A stretch of DNA of 64,000 nucleotides from Bostrychus sinensis (taxonomy: Eukaryota > Chordata > Actinopteri > Gobiiformes > Eleotridae), in assembly GCA_020698575.1 (NCBI GenBank), contig CM036243.1, positions 13,879,903-13,943,902 on the forward strand. The letters are read 5' to 3'. Shown one piece after another: positions 12,541 to 23,339 of this stretch; the stretch's first letter is position 1, and each line of letters begins with the position of its first letter. The position numbers and the translations under genes are program-made. The notes beneath the pieces were generated by a model. It ran no database searches and was not told where the DNA came from. It was given only the letters and a program-made list of their open reading frames with translations.

Positions 12541-12839
12541 ATGTGTATGTGTCATTTAGTGGGCCACAAACAAATTCTTTTTCAAAAGCCTAGAGTTGGC
12601 CCAGATAAGAAATTCAAGTGTTTTCTTTCTCTGTTATTGATGTTTTAAATATCCCACAGCCACCACTACATATAACTCCTTTAAGAGGACAACAGGTGCT
12701 AGTAATAATCACACATGTTATACTGAGCAGGTTACATTTTTAGATGAAATACTAGCCACAGGTGCCCTTTAAAAGGCTGGTGGACCACAATTTATTTTGA
12801 CTAGATTAAAGCAGAAATTCGAGAGTCGCACTGTTTTGT
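12541..12839. other. No feature seen
   Basis: Unique sequence. Contains 'ggtgccctttaaaagg' near 12763, which faintly recalls the ends of repeat family A but is too short to call. Confidence 0.4.
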
Positions 12840-13140
12840 ATCATCAGCATGTTCTCCTGCTAAATTTGCATACGCGCCGGTCTCTAACCTTAACTAAGCG
12901 TCACATTTGCCTTCACCCGGGAGACACAGATTTATGGAACCCCTGTGCCATTTTAGTCCCACACTAATGATCCTCGTGAGCTTTATCAGTGGCTCTAACA
13001 CCTGCACATAACCCCCCTCCCTCTTCCTCCAACCTCTCCTGTTTCCACGGCAATAATTAAGCCATCAAAGCACGCAACTATGCTCGCCCGTCGTCTCAGA
13101 GGTGAGAATACAGGGCCCCGTGTCAAGTGGAGTGCAGCCA
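12840..13140. promoter_or_regulatory. Candidate conserved non-coding element
   Basis: Balanced composition and many recognisable short motifs: 'ctaatgatcc', 'gcaataattaagcc' and 'tttatcagtggc'. There are no repeats and no sustained open frame. Suggestive of a regulatory element; conservation untested. Confidence 0.3.
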
Positions 13141-13257
13141 CCCGTGTGCCTCTTTAAAGGGGAAGGCACGAGGGACCGGTGCCGGGAAGTATGCGTCTGT
13201 ATACGAGAGAGTGTGTGAATGCATGCAGGGCTGCAGCGTTAAGACTGGCAGACGGCA

Positions 13258-13545
13258 GTGTGGTGTGTTGGGACGCTGTTTGATACCCATGTGGGCACTG
13301 CCTCTCACCAAGGAGGTTGTTGGTTGGAATCTGCATGTCCTCTCCATGTTACTGTCAGCTTCCTTCCCACCGTCCATACAGTATGTGCATGTGTAGGTGA
13401 GCTGGTAAATCTAAATTGCCCCCTAGTGAATAATTGTCCAGGTTGTACCCCGTCATCGGCCTATAGTTGCTGGGATAGGCTCCAACCACCTGCGCCCCCG
13501 ATGGGAATAAACATTAGAAGATGAATGAATGAGTAGATGCAGGCT
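13258..13545 (+). repeat. tRNA-derived SINE with GAATG-type tail
   Basis: The first ~80 bases include 'gggcactgcctctcacca' and 'ggttgttggttggaatct', which read as a decayed tRNA head with A- and B-box spacing. The body contains 'tctaaattgccccctagtg' and 'tgctgggataggctccaacc', words that I know from an abundant fish SINE. The copy ends in 'agatgaatgaatgag', a LINE-type tandem tail. Open frames across it are incidental. Confidence 0.7.
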
Positions 13546-14345
13546 GGCTGAGAATGGCTAGCCGGGCTTCCCATCCTAATCCTAAGAAACAAGAACAGAT
13601 GTACATAGACCCATATCTTTTCACTAAGATAATGAATGAGTCTGGCTGACCTGACTAGATAGACAAAAACTGAGTGATATAAAAAGATGTTTCTATGTTA
13701 TTTATTAAAAACACCCCAAAACAAAACTAATCACATCTCACACCGCACAGTGAAAAGTTCTAAACAGTATTGTGAGCCAAACTAAACTGTGCAGTTTGAT
13801 GTAAACAAGTCCAAGACAAACACACCTGTCCTGATGTGACTCCGATCCCAAATCCTGCCACCAAACACATGCTGCATCTTTTATAAATGTCTGTGACTCA
13901 CAACAAAACAAAGTGTCTCTCTGAAGTGACCTTTGTAGCACACTGCCCAGGGATTTAATTCTAGGCCAACCTCCCAAATTACGCACAACTGCAAGCATTC
14001 CTTGTTTACATTTCAACACTATTTGTCTGTTTCAGCTCAATTTTTTATTCTCCTACAGAGCGCGTGCTTTGTTTGTGCCATGTGTGCCAGACTTCAGCAG
14101 TTTGTTTGTGTGTAGTGAGAGCAGGTGCAGCGTGCAGATGTACAGTAGGAGCAGACTCAGAAACTCACTTGGCACCGGGCCAGGAGAGTGAAGTTTACCC
14201 TGTCCCAGCTGTGAGTAGAGGGGTAAAGCCACACAGCACAGGCCACGCACATGAGGACCATATGTACACAAAATAACATGAACACTTGCACTAAATTACA
14301 CAAAGTCGAGGAACTAGACCACAAGCTAACTGTGGGTAGGATGGA
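13546..14345. other. No gene seen
   Basis: Unique sequence. The minus-strand and plus-strand open frames at 13738-14363 are short and lack domains or splice context. Confidence 0.4.
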
Positions 14346-14745
14346 TATTTCATTGTAGTGCACTATGAAGTGTGAACTACATATTGTGCACTACAAAGTG
14401 TACACTACATAATATGCAGAACAGTGTGCTCTAGCAAGCGGGCACTTCCCAGTATATATTACATAGTCTTCACTACAAAGTGTACACTACATAGTGTGCC
14501 CTACATTCTGTGCACTACATAGTTTGCACTATTAAGTGTACACTACATATTGTGCGCTATATAGTGTGTAATACATACTGTGCACTACAAAGTGTACATT
14601 ATATAGTGTGCACTAGAAAGTGTACACTACATACTGAACACTTCATAGTTTGTAATACATACTGTGCACTACAATGTTTACACAACATAGTTTACACTAC
14701 AAAGTGTATACTATATACTGTGTACTACAAAGTGCAGCGCCCCCT
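14346..14745. repeat. Minisatellite with a 14-bp period
   Basis: From about 14350 the sequence can be laid out in 14-base rows close to 'tgtgcactacaaag' and 'tgtacactacatag', with substitutions but few indels, particularly from 14470 to 14740. Many units contain the palindromes GTGCAC or GTACAC-like words. Because 14 is not a multiple of three, the pattern repeats every 42 bases in any frame. This explains the 103-residue Cys/Tyr/His-rich open frame at 14510-14821, which is not a gene. Confidence 0.9.
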
Positions 14746-14750
14746 ACCGC
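14736..14750 (-). promoter_or_regulatory. CTCF-like site at the minisatellite edge
   Basis: The reverse complement, GCGGTAGGGGGCGCT, matches the known CTCF core pattern (CCASYAGRKGGCRSY) at 13 of 15 positions. It sits exactly where the 14-bp array ends. Occupancy is unknown. Confidence 0.4.
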
Positions 14751-15229
14751 ACTGGAAGGAGTTTGTGTTCAGACTTGTCATCCGACTTGACACACAGAGC
14801 ATACAACTGGTGGTTTCTTAAAGGGTAGAGGCATCTGCAGCAGCTTGAAGATTACCAGTTCTACAAGTTTTCTTTGTCTGCCTGTTGAACTCTGGAGAGG
14901 AAATGTGGTGCAAGAGAACTCAGGGGGATAACTCAAGAAATAAAACTGTTATAGCACAAAAGTATATACAGTATATATACAGTTATATTAATAAACCTAT
15001 TTACTTACATACTTACTGAGCAGATGCACAGACTTGAATGTATGTCCGGCTAGGTACAAGTCATTATTTTATCATTATTATTACAGTTTCCTTCATCAGT
15101 AGGCTATCAGGGTAAAAACATTTTTCAGAATGCTAGGATAAAAAACTAGTTACAAATTAGTTACAAACTACATTCAAAATCCTGATCGAACACTAACTTT
15201 CTTACACACATAAAGGCATAGTGATGGAT
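14751..15229. other. No feature seen
   Basis: Unique sequence with a small TATA-rich tract at about 14960-15000. Confidence 0.4.
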
Positions 15230-15600
15230 TGTGGTGGACCTCTGTTCTTCAGCGGTTGGCTGCGTCCCCTCGTGTTACTGACAGCCTTAATGGTGCTGGG
15301 AGACCTTGTGTAATTAGGAGAGCGTTGGGCTGCCATGACGCCTGTCTCTGAAGCTGTTTCCCCGTGATATTTTTGCTACTGCACCAAACCCAGCAGCCCC
15401 CCACCACCAACTGCCCCCTGAACTCGGCCCACACACACCATCTTTTCCTCTGCTCGCTGCCCCCTGAATTGCTGCCGTCTGCTCTGGCTGGCGCAGTGCC
15501 CCCGGTGGTGGCGCATTTGTGCTGTAGCTCTATGTAGTGGTACCTGAGGGAGGTAATTATTGGGACGAGCAGCATGAGGGTGGAGGGCTTGGTGCGATCA
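15230..15600. promoter_or_regulatory. Candidate conserved non-coding element
   Basis: A GC-richer island in AT-rich surroundings with 'cttaatggtgctgggaga', 'gtgtaattaggag' and 'tgccatgacgcctg'. The minus strand is open for 108 codons (15249-15575) but low in complexity and without a recognisable domain. A regulatory element is more likely than an exon. Confidence 0.3.
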
Positions 15601-17094
15601 CTTTGTGTATGTACTGAATAAGGAACGCATCACGGATATGTATTTGAATCCCTAAAACCAACTCACAAGCTCTATGCAGTGAGCTGAAAAGATTCAGGTT
15701 TAAATTGTCTTTCCACACAACTTTTTACATTGTGTGTGCACTATTTTTCATGTTTATGTTTTCTCCCATTCACACATCTGTTTTGACTCTCATTCCGTTA
15801 ATTTCACTCCTGCTTTGAGGTGTTAAATCCTGGGTTCACACCTCCATCCTCAGAGCTTTGGGCTCCAACACCCACCAAGCCTAATGAATCCTGTGCATGT
15901 AAAAACAGGTGACTAAGAAGCAATACATCTAAATATTGTCCCAATCCGCCCATTGTTATTGCTATTGTGCATCTTCTTTGCTTTAAGTTAAGGGCTGAGT
16001 CAAGTACAGAGGCACACAGCCATAAATAAGACAATTACATCACATGGGTTCTCATAGTGAGGGCAGCTGCTCTGTAAAGCTTCGTAAGGGAAAGTTATGC
16101 TTTTCAAACTCACTCATTATAATTTAGCTTGTTCTGCTCAGGGCAGTGTTTCTGTCCAAACCACTGTGGTTCGACCAATGGTGAAGCAATACTGACAGTT
16201 ATAAGTGTGTTTTAGATTTAGAGGAAAGCAACATTTTTTTCTTCATTTCAGAGCAATACAATGTAAATGGCATTGCATTCCTCTGACTGGATTGAAGTCT
16301 TATAAGGCATATCATCATTTTCTATGTATTCCTCTGAAGTTACTACTTTTTGTGGAAGCCTTCTCAGATAATTCTCTGTCAACCATCTTGCGAGTCAGGT
16401 TAATAAAAGCAATTTTCAAGTATAAAGTTATTTATTATTTTGCCACGCACACACTACACATACAGTATATACAACATTTGCAAATGGCAGATGAAATGGC
16501 TGTCAGACATTTTTGCAGAAAAAGTTTATTTACCAATCCACTAGTTTTTGCTTTTCACTCACTCTTGCTAAATTGCAAGAGTTTATGTTTCGCTAGGCTG
16601 CAGTGAAATCTCTTGGATTTTACCATTCATGTCCATTCACATTTATCTCTCTCTCTTCAACAGTTGTTCCACTGCAGCCTTAAATCTCGGCTGTTTCAGT
16701 CTCTATAACTGTGCTATATCCTACACACTAGTGAATACAACTGGACGTGTACAGAGCTAACATTTGAGTAGTTGAATGACACATAAAAAGTTTATATCAG
16801 TACCTTTCATACAATCAAAATTCTTGGTTTAAGCTTTCTTTTCTGTATTTTTGACAAAACTCTCTCTTTGACTTGCAGACGAAGCACTACTTTTACCTAC
16901 CCACTCTCACGTGTGGCAGACACCTACACCCAAAGCAGAACAGATTCACAATGATCAGATTAAGCCTTACATTTCCTATTGATCAGATTACTACTATAAG
17001 ATTTGAACCATGGACTCTGATTAAATATTCACCACATTTTGATTGAATCTCCTGAGCTTTCATTATATTACAAAGGATCAGTGTTTAATTTTTG
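15601..17094. other. No gene seen
   Basis: AT-rich unique sequence. An open frame at 16205-16606 has no recognisable domain and no gene context. Confidence 0.4.
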
Positions 17095-17290
17095 GTGTGG
17101 ATCCTGAAACACCATCAGGATCTAGGAATTTCTTTACTATTGTGTAACATTGTGGGATAGGAGCATACACTGTCAGTGTCAGTAAAGGAACGATTCGTTT
17201 TAGTGGATTCTTTACCAATGTGAGATACAAGGGCTTTGTGGCTTAATGGATAGAGCATTTACCCCTGAACTAGAAAATTCTCTTCCATAA
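17095..17290 (+). repeat. Dispersed repeat with tRNA-Arg-like head, copy 1
   Basis: Shares with 19330-19665 a run including 'gtaaaggaac'/'gcaaaggaac', 'ttttagtgaattct'-type words, 'gtgagata', and then a tRNA-like 'ggctttgtggcttaatgg', 'atagagcatttacccctgaa'. The last part resembles the 5' half of a tRNA-Arg gene, with A box, D loop and the start of the anticodon arm. The 3' half is not preserved. Probably a tRNA-derived retroposon fragment. Confidence 0.5.
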
Positions 17291-17563
17291 AAATTGCATG
17301 AGTGGGCCATTAGACATAAATAAAGGTGATTAACTGTCCATTAGTGCCGCTCATGATGTTAGCAGTTAGCTGTGCAATGTCCGATCAGTGGCAAGTCATT
17401 CTGCAGGAAAAGAGATATAACCTTTGTGTGAGAGACAGCAGATATAGGAGGATTATACAGCGAGGTCCTGTGCAGTGAGATGGAGGGGGAAACGCCTGTG
17501 ACCGTAGAATCATTTCAGCCTCTCTCTCTGCCTCCCTGGAGACCACACGCTGTCTGAGCCACG

Positions 17564-17585
17564 CACACACACACACACACACACA

Positions 17586-17654
<69 letters not shown>
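17564..17654. repeat. (CA)n microsatellite, ~90 bp
   Basis: About 45 CA units with one CCC interruption near 17588. It causes spurious Cys-Val open frames on the - strand. Confidence 0.98.
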
Positions 17655-17656
<2 letters not shown>

Positions 17657-17879
17657 CCGCCCTCCTCCCACCTTCCCTTCACCTCAGCCTCCAATTCCCT
17701 AACTGCCTGCTGCCGACGCCGGATGTCTCTTCTTCTCCTCCTCCTCCTTCTCGTCGCGGTGCACAGGAGGGGGGCGGGGGGTGGTGGGGGCTGGAGGGGG
17801 GAGGAGAAGGTGTAGGCGGAGGGGATGGAGGGGGGGCAGCAGGCGCTAGAGTCAGGTTCCTGTGCCGCCGCTCCTGCCG
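17655..17879. other. GC-rich low-complexity block beside the (CA)n array
   Basis: A pyrimidine-rich segment followed by a G-rich segment (about 17765-17840). The long minus-strand frame through it is a product of composition. Confidence 0.6.
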
Positions 17880-18560
17880 CTAAGTGCTGCAGCAAATCAT
17901 GGCCGCATTAGGAATATGGGCAATTAGCACTGTGGCACATCCCGCCACACATACTTCACCTACGCGCGCACACACAGCGGCGTTCACTGCATAGACAAAA
18001 CAATGTACAGGAAGAAACTTAACGTGCAGATAAATAATGGCATTAATAATATATTTTTGCATGACTTCATCATAACAAAAATGCATTTCACTTTTATTTG
18101 GGATTCATTTTTAGCCTAAAATAAGTGTCAATGTAAAAGCTGTTTTATAGACCACATACGGCACTGTGGGTTAAGGATTTCAAATATCATGCCTTCCGCT
18201 CCTGTTAAACAGCCCTAAAAACAGAAATCCATCTTTACATCCGCGGTGTACTGAGGAGGATGCAGAGCGGGAGTTGCCGTTCCACCTTAAGAACGGCACC
18301 TTAAAAGATTATCTCGGTTATTTCACCGCCACTGAGCCGGCACTAATAGTCCAAGGCAGATATTGAAGAGCAGCGCAGGGCCGCAGAGATCTATTAGAAA
18401 TTCCCATCTACGCGCCTCATACATATTGATTTCTGACACCAAGCAGCAATGAAAGGCCCAGGGGAATAATATATTTAGCAGGGTTTGCTGTGAGGAGGTC
18501 ACAGAGTGCATAAAGATTAGCTGCGCAGACCCCCTGACAGGACCAGTGTGCCGGCCCAAA
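17880..18560. promoter_or_regulatory. Candidate conserved non-coding element cluster
   Basis: Nearly 700 bp of non-repetitive, balanced sequence with many words typical of deeply conserved enhancers: 'gggcaattagcactg', 'taaacagccctaaaaacag', 'cactaatagtccaagg', 'gaaaggcccaggggaataat' and 'ataaagattagctgcg'. No frame is convincingly coding. Among the candidates here this looks the strongest by texture, but it is still untested. Confidence 0.4.
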
Positions 18561-19020
18561 TTGTAGACAATCGCGTTCCTATGCACGCACCCACACTCGC
18601 GCTCACCCATTCAGTATGCATACACACAGGTATACAGTACAGGCACCGGATCTCACTGTGGTTAATGCATCTGAGCTGTAAACATTTCACTTTTTCACAG
18701 CACTTTTTTCTTATATGTCATTTTTTGATGTTTGTGGGATCAACCATTTTTGAACTGACTGAGTACAGCATAGCATTTCAAATAATATAGGGACATGATG
18801 GTGACTGCTTACTAGTTTTTATAGAAAACACTAACTTTTGCCATACTCCCAGAGCAAGTGATGTAAAATTGATAAAACTGAGTGGTTCACAGAGGGCTAG
18901 TGTTAAAACAAGATGTGAACACATGAAGGAGATTTATAAACTTATAAGGGGATAAGTAAGATAGTTAGGGTGGTGAAAGGCACACTACAACAACACAGTA
19001 AAATGCCTTTTATTTCCTAT
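18561..19020. other. No feature seen
   Basis: AT-rich unique sequence leading into the palindromic element. Confidence 0.4.
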
Positions 19021-19245
19021 AAAAACATACATGAAATTGCAGCCATGTGATGATTCTATTGGTCAATAGCCTAACTCAGAGCTACCAGTTTAAAGTTTTT
19101 TTTTTTATTATTGCGAAATACTACTAAGTAATTTCAAAGTTTACCTTAAACTTGTAGCTCTGAGTTCAGCTTTGGACCAACAGTATACTGTGTTTATATC
19201 CATCTAGTTAATCATCACATGGCTGCAATTTTAATACATGTTTTT
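19021..19245. mobile_element. Foldback (palindromic) MITE-like element
   Basis: The left arm (19021-19100) and right arm (19132-19245) are reverse complements. Matching blocks are 'attgcagccatgtgatgatt', 'ttggtc' and 'aactcagagctac', then 'agtttaa' near the centre. The right arm carries an extra ~28 bp between two blocks. The short centre includes a T run at 19095-19106. No coding content. Confidence 0.8.
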
Positions 19246-19329
19246 CTTTTACTCAAAACTTTCAAAAGTTCAGTGCAGACAAGCCGTAGTTGGATGGTTT
19301 GTTGGCGCAATAACTCCCAAAAATGGCCT

Positions 19330-19665
19330 AGATTTTTATGAAGATTTTAGTAAGGATATGTCTTTTTGGTGACCTAAACACCACCTGGATTCCATTGTTT
19401 TTTTAAAAGGCTCCTAACAAGGGACCATAACAAGATATGTCCAAAGATGCTAACTGCAGGTCAGCAAAGGAACAAATAAGTAGTTTTAGTGAATTCTATA
19501 CTATGGTGAGATAAAAAGGCTTTGTGGCTAAATGGAAAGAGTATTGACCCCTGAACTTATCGACTAGGTTCAAGTTTAGGTTGTGACACTATAGCTTTAC
19601 TATTGTGAGATAGGGTCAATGCCTTGGTGGAGGTCTGTGCTCTCCAAGTGCAACACTAAATTCTA
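19330..19665 (+). repeat. Dispersed repeat with tRNA-Arg-like head, copy 2
   Basis: Contains 'aaaggctttgtggctaaatgg', 'agtattgacccctgaact' and 'taggttcaagtttagg', with the last acting as a B-box-like end. It then has 'attgtgagatagggtcaatg' and 'ccttggtggaggtctgtgct'. The final words recur in altered form at about 32295-32325, so this is a composite of at least two repeat fragments. Confidence 0.5.
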
Positions 19666-21546
19666 CCTGTTGCATCAGACTAAAATGTGCATAGCAACCT
19701 TTAGGGACAACATTTGACAGTCATGTTTAAATCTTTAAGGTATACATAAGCAGTATTTGACGTTTAAAGATCTTTTATCTCCTCTACTCTCTATCGGACT
19801 ATTTTGTCGTCCTGTCTGATATGGCACAGAGAAACCATGGCAGGGTTGGGGGTTGCTGCAGCGCTGGCGTGATGAGCTTGTCCAGGTGAAAGGGTAATTG
19901 CTTCAAAAGGGATCAGAGCGAGGTTGTGACCATCGAGAGGGAGGGCGCAACTCCACCAAGAGAGCACTTTACTACTACCTCCTATCCATCCTCCCTTCTG
20001 CCTTACCTACAGCGCCTGTCTCCCACTGTCTGGTCTGTTCCTCCCCATCTTGCTCTACCCCCTCCTCTCTCCCACCCTTCAAAGAACCACTCGGCAGCCT
20101 CTTCACAAATTACAATTGCTCAGGGTTTAGGCAATTTGAGGAAATGCCGGCCCGGCGTGTAAGAATTGGAGGTGGAGGTTGGGACTGCGGGGTGAGCCTA
20201 AGGGAGGAATGGAATGAAATTACCAATTCAATAGCACAAGCACGGCCCAAGAGAGGCTAACCATGGACACAAAATGAGGATTATCCTAGTTTATGAGGGA
20301 AAGAAAAGTATGGCAAGTGTCCTAAGTCTGCATGAATGCGCAGCCACAAGTTTGATTTGGGAAAGACTGTTGCATTTCCAGATAAGTTGCATGAAAAATA
20401 CATACTAAAATTGACACCCAGTCCTTTTGAGTAAGGTTGAAGTTATAACCATATACTAATGGCGTACATTCTCATGGTTCTAAAGTGTAAATACTGTCTC
20501 ATACAATTTGAGAATTCACTTTTTATTGGCAAAAGTTCCACTTAATACAGGGATTCTTGTCAAATCCACCACCTGGGGAGTTGAAGGCTACATTTTGTTA
20601 ACCAATCACAATGTTGGAACCACAACATGAGGTTATTAAACACTGGAAGTGCCTCTACCAGCGACGTGTGGTGAGGCTGGTGGATGATGAGGCAGATTCA
20701 ACACAGCCAGACTTACAAAAATATAAGAAATAAAGAAAAAACAAAAAATAACTGCCCTCACGCCCAACATAAGTGCTCTAATGGATAAGCTGAAGAGGAG
20801 TAAGGTCAGGGCAAGCAATGAGAAAAAAAGCTGCTATGAATTTTTAATGATATTGTCAGCACTTTGGAGCTCGCACTCGCCCCCTTCAGTAAGACAGAGG
20901 TATTGTCAGTCTCACCTTCATCTTTTTTTAGTCCACTTTGTCATATTAGGAAAGCTCACAAACAAAATACATGATCTAGACTATAGAAATCAAAGACATG
21001 CATGATGTGAAGTATCAGCAAACATTATATTTGCAATATAAAGAGAAACAAGCACGCAATGAATGAACACGCTCAAGTCAGTTTGTGAGCCACAGCCTTA
21101 CCTCACATCTCTTCAAAGTATATCAAAAAGTAATTTGAACTTTTTTGTAAGGGAAGAAGTAGTTACAAAAATGTGGCTGACCCCAATAGTTTGTCAGTGT
21201 ATGGTCAGATTTAATCCACCAATTATAACAAATCCTAAGGTTAACCTTAGCAAATGGGCTGGAAGTAAATTTTAAACAAATATATTAAGAGCACAATAGA
21301 CCATTTTAATGTGCGATAATAATAACTAATATTTTTTTTATCAAGGCTGAAATTAATAGCTGTGGACTGCAATGGGAGAGACTGAATTTCTCTAAAAGCC
21401 ACCACTGAGCAGACATTTCCAGGTCAGACGTTTAGTGGTCCATCATCTGAAGGAACTTCAGAAGAAGAGCAACTGTCAGAAAATGGAGTATAAACAATGG
21501 CCCTTAGGCTCTTATTATCTACTTTAAGGTTCTAAGGACAACTTAC
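19666..21546. other. No gene seen
   Basis: Unique sequence. A 120-codon open frame at 19898-20260 is Pro/Ser-rich, frame-ambiguous and without domain or splice context, so it was not called. Confidence 0.4.
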
Positions 21547-21882
21547 ATGAATGCAACTGCGAGTGGAGGGAGCAAAGACTGCTCTGTTACCTTAGCAAAG
21601 AGCCTTGTGAAGAAGCCAAAAAGTCCTTTGGTATCTTTAGTCTTTGGCATGGCATCCCAGATATTCTTGTTTGTACCAACTTCAGCAGGTGTTGGCGTCT
21701 TATTGATGTTGAAAAGGTCAATTGGAGTAAGGTCATACAAGTTCAGACCAGAAGATGTGGAAGACTCTTCAGGAGGAGCTGGGTGGATTTTTGGATAACA
21801 GTTTGCCTTCTTGGTTGTTGTGGCTAGAGCAGTATTGTTGAAGCCCTCAAATGTGTAGGATCTCCAAGCAGGAGATCTCCAA
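21547..21882 (-). CDS. Possible orphan exon, unrecognised protein (low confidence)
   Basis: The - strand is open for 126 codons (21923 to 21543) and reads like ordinary protein: mixed composition, few repeats, for example 'GLNLYDLTPIDLFN' and 'KGLFGFFTRLFAK'. A good 5' splice-site string, GTAAGT (complement of 21541-21546), lies just at the end, and an acceptor-like TTCAGCAG (complement of 21883-21890) lies upstream. Together they would give an internal exon of about 336 bp. I do not recognise the protein and found no neighbouring exon. The first 13 codons of the open frame belong to the adjacent mariner-like element. It could be an exon of an unannotated gene, a fragment of a retrocopy, or chance. 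Confidence 0.3.
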
Positions 21883-21910
21883 CTGCTGAACATATCACAA
21901 ATTAAAACGT

Positions 21911-22330
21911 TAGCTTCAGGCATAACATTATGATCACCTGCTTAATATGCAGCCCTATAAACAATAAACTTTCTGTCAGAACCAGCTTCTTCAGTATGTT
22001 GAGCTATAGAAGCTCATCTGTTGGATTGGACCACACAAGCCAGCCTTTGCTCCCAACATGCATCAGTGAGCCTATGCCACCCATGACCCTGTCGCTAGTT
22101 CTCCACTGTTCCTTCCTTGGACCTTGAAACACCCAAAAAGAGCAGCAGCCTTGCTCAAATTCTTATGCTTGCCCATTTTTCATGCTTCTAACCCATCAAT
22201 TTCAGGATAAAATGTTCACTTGCTGTCAAATATTTCCCACTCACTAAATGGTGCCACGATAAAGAGATAATCTGAGTTGTTCACCTCCTTTGTCAGTGGC
22301 CATAATGTTATGTTATGTCTGATAGGTGTA
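21911..22330 (-). mobile_element. Mariner-like element, internally deleted
   Basis: The ends are inverted repeats: 'ggcataacattatgatcacc' at 21919-21938 and, reversed, 'ggccataatgttatg' near 22298-22312. On the - strand a start codon near 22178 opens with MGKHKNLS, resembling the N terminus of fish mariner-type transposases. A later stretch in another frame reads 'DACWEQRLACVVQSNRRAS', also typical of the family. Between them the helix-turn-helix region is deleted or frameshifted. The element is non-functional. A shorter copy lies at 42911-43070. Confidence 0.75.
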
Positions 22331-22755
22331 TTTTAGTATAACACACAGCATTACTACAAGTGGAAGTTTAAGTGGTTTCATCTCCCAAGTAAATGGGAAC
22401 AACCATCAGAAACAGTGAGGAGCTTTGTAATCCCCAGTACTGGTGGAACCTTCAGAGTCCTGAGGCAGGGCAGACTGAAGAGATACCACACATTAAAAGG
22501 TTTGCTCTGGACTGAAGCTTGACAACAAGTATTCCCATTGTCACTTAATTAAAAGAAGCACAACACTAAAATAATCATATTTTATGACTTGTGTCTGATC
22601 TTAAAAAGCAGACATTACAAAAATATTTGCTAAAACCTATGATGACATAATATTAATAATCTTCTGTCTTGTATCTTAATCACCATTACACTACAAAGTA
22701 CTGTTGCACAATACTTTACACTTTTCAGAATGGCAGTAAAAAGATTTAAAAAAAA
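22331..22755. other. No feature seen
   Basis: Unique AT-rich sequence between two mobile elements. Confidence 0.4.
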
Positions 22756-22766
22756 TTGATAAATGC
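22756..22766. repeat. Target-site duplication, left copy
   Basis: TTGATAAATGC, identical to 22977-22987, and immediately outside the truncated LINE. Confidence 0.9.
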
Positions 22767-22976
22767 CCATCCATCCATCCATCCATCCATCCATCTTCTT
22801 CTGCTTTATCTTGGGCTGGGTCGCGGGGGCAGCAGTCCAAGCAGGGACATCCAGACATCCCTCTCCCCGGACACTTCCTCCAGCTCCCCTGGAGGAACCC
22901 CAAGGCGTTCCCAGGCCAGCTGCGAGACATAGTCCCTCCAGAGTGTCCTAGGTATTCCCTGGGGCCTCCTCCCTCC
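22767..22976 (-). mobile_element. 5'-truncated LINE copy with (ATGG)n tail
   Basis: On the - strand the segment encodes the end of a non-LTR retrotransposon protein ('LWRDYVSQLAWERLG', 'GELEEVSGERDVW', 'LLGLLPPRP'). It then ends in a (GGAT)n tail, seen on the + strand as (CATC)n at 22767-22796. Only about 210 bp is present, as expected for incomplete target-primed reverse transcription. A perfect 11-bp duplication flanks it. The same family is present in longer form at 56396-58535. Confidence 0.92.
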
Positions 22977-22987
22977 TTGATAAATGC
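22977..22987. repeat. Target-site duplication, right copy
   Basis: TTGATAAATGC, identical to 22756-22766. Confidence 0.9.
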
Positions 22988-23339
22988 AAAAATAAATAAA
23001 TAAATAAATAAGTTGTACTAAAGATTTTAGCAAATTTTGCAAATTGTCTAAACTATCACACTTCAGATGTAGGCATTGACTTACATGTCTTCAGACATGT
23101 CCAGATAAAATGGTGGAAATCTTGCCATTTTCAAGGTTGTATTGCTTTTCCATTATATTGGCTAAACAGTGTTTGGGTCGAGCGAGAGAGATTCGGCTTG
23201 TGTTCGTAGTTTCAAAGAGAGGTCAGGTATTGTATGCACACAGAAGGTCTGTCAGAGTGAGAATGAGCTTGAGAGAATGAGTGAGAATGAGTTCTGAAGT
23301 TTAATAACTTTACACTGTTTTTGCTTGCCATATTTGAAA
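22988..23339. other. Short (AAAT)n, then no feature
   Basis: About five AAAT units at 22988-23011 next to the LINE insertion. The remainder shows only a 'gagaatgag' mini-repeat near 23260-23290. Confidence 0.5.

Noticed and set aside
14346..14745. Possible CRISPR-like repeat array
   Set aside because: The units are directly adjacent without unique spacers, in a vertebrate genome.
14510..14821. 103-codon Cys/Tyr/His-rich open frame resembling a small repetitive protein
   Set aside because: It is the translation of the 14-bp minisatellite; all frames repeat every 42 bases and no gene signals surround it.
16205..16606. 133-codon open frame
   Set aside because: Composition like the AT-rich flanks, no domain and no gene signals.
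17385..17895. Long minus-strand Cys-Val open frames
   Set aside because: Produced by the (CA)n array at 17564-17654 and adjacent low-complexity sequence.
19898..20260. 120-codon Pro/Ser-rich open frame
   Set aside because: Two overlapping frames are open at once, as in GC-rich non-coding DNA; no domain.
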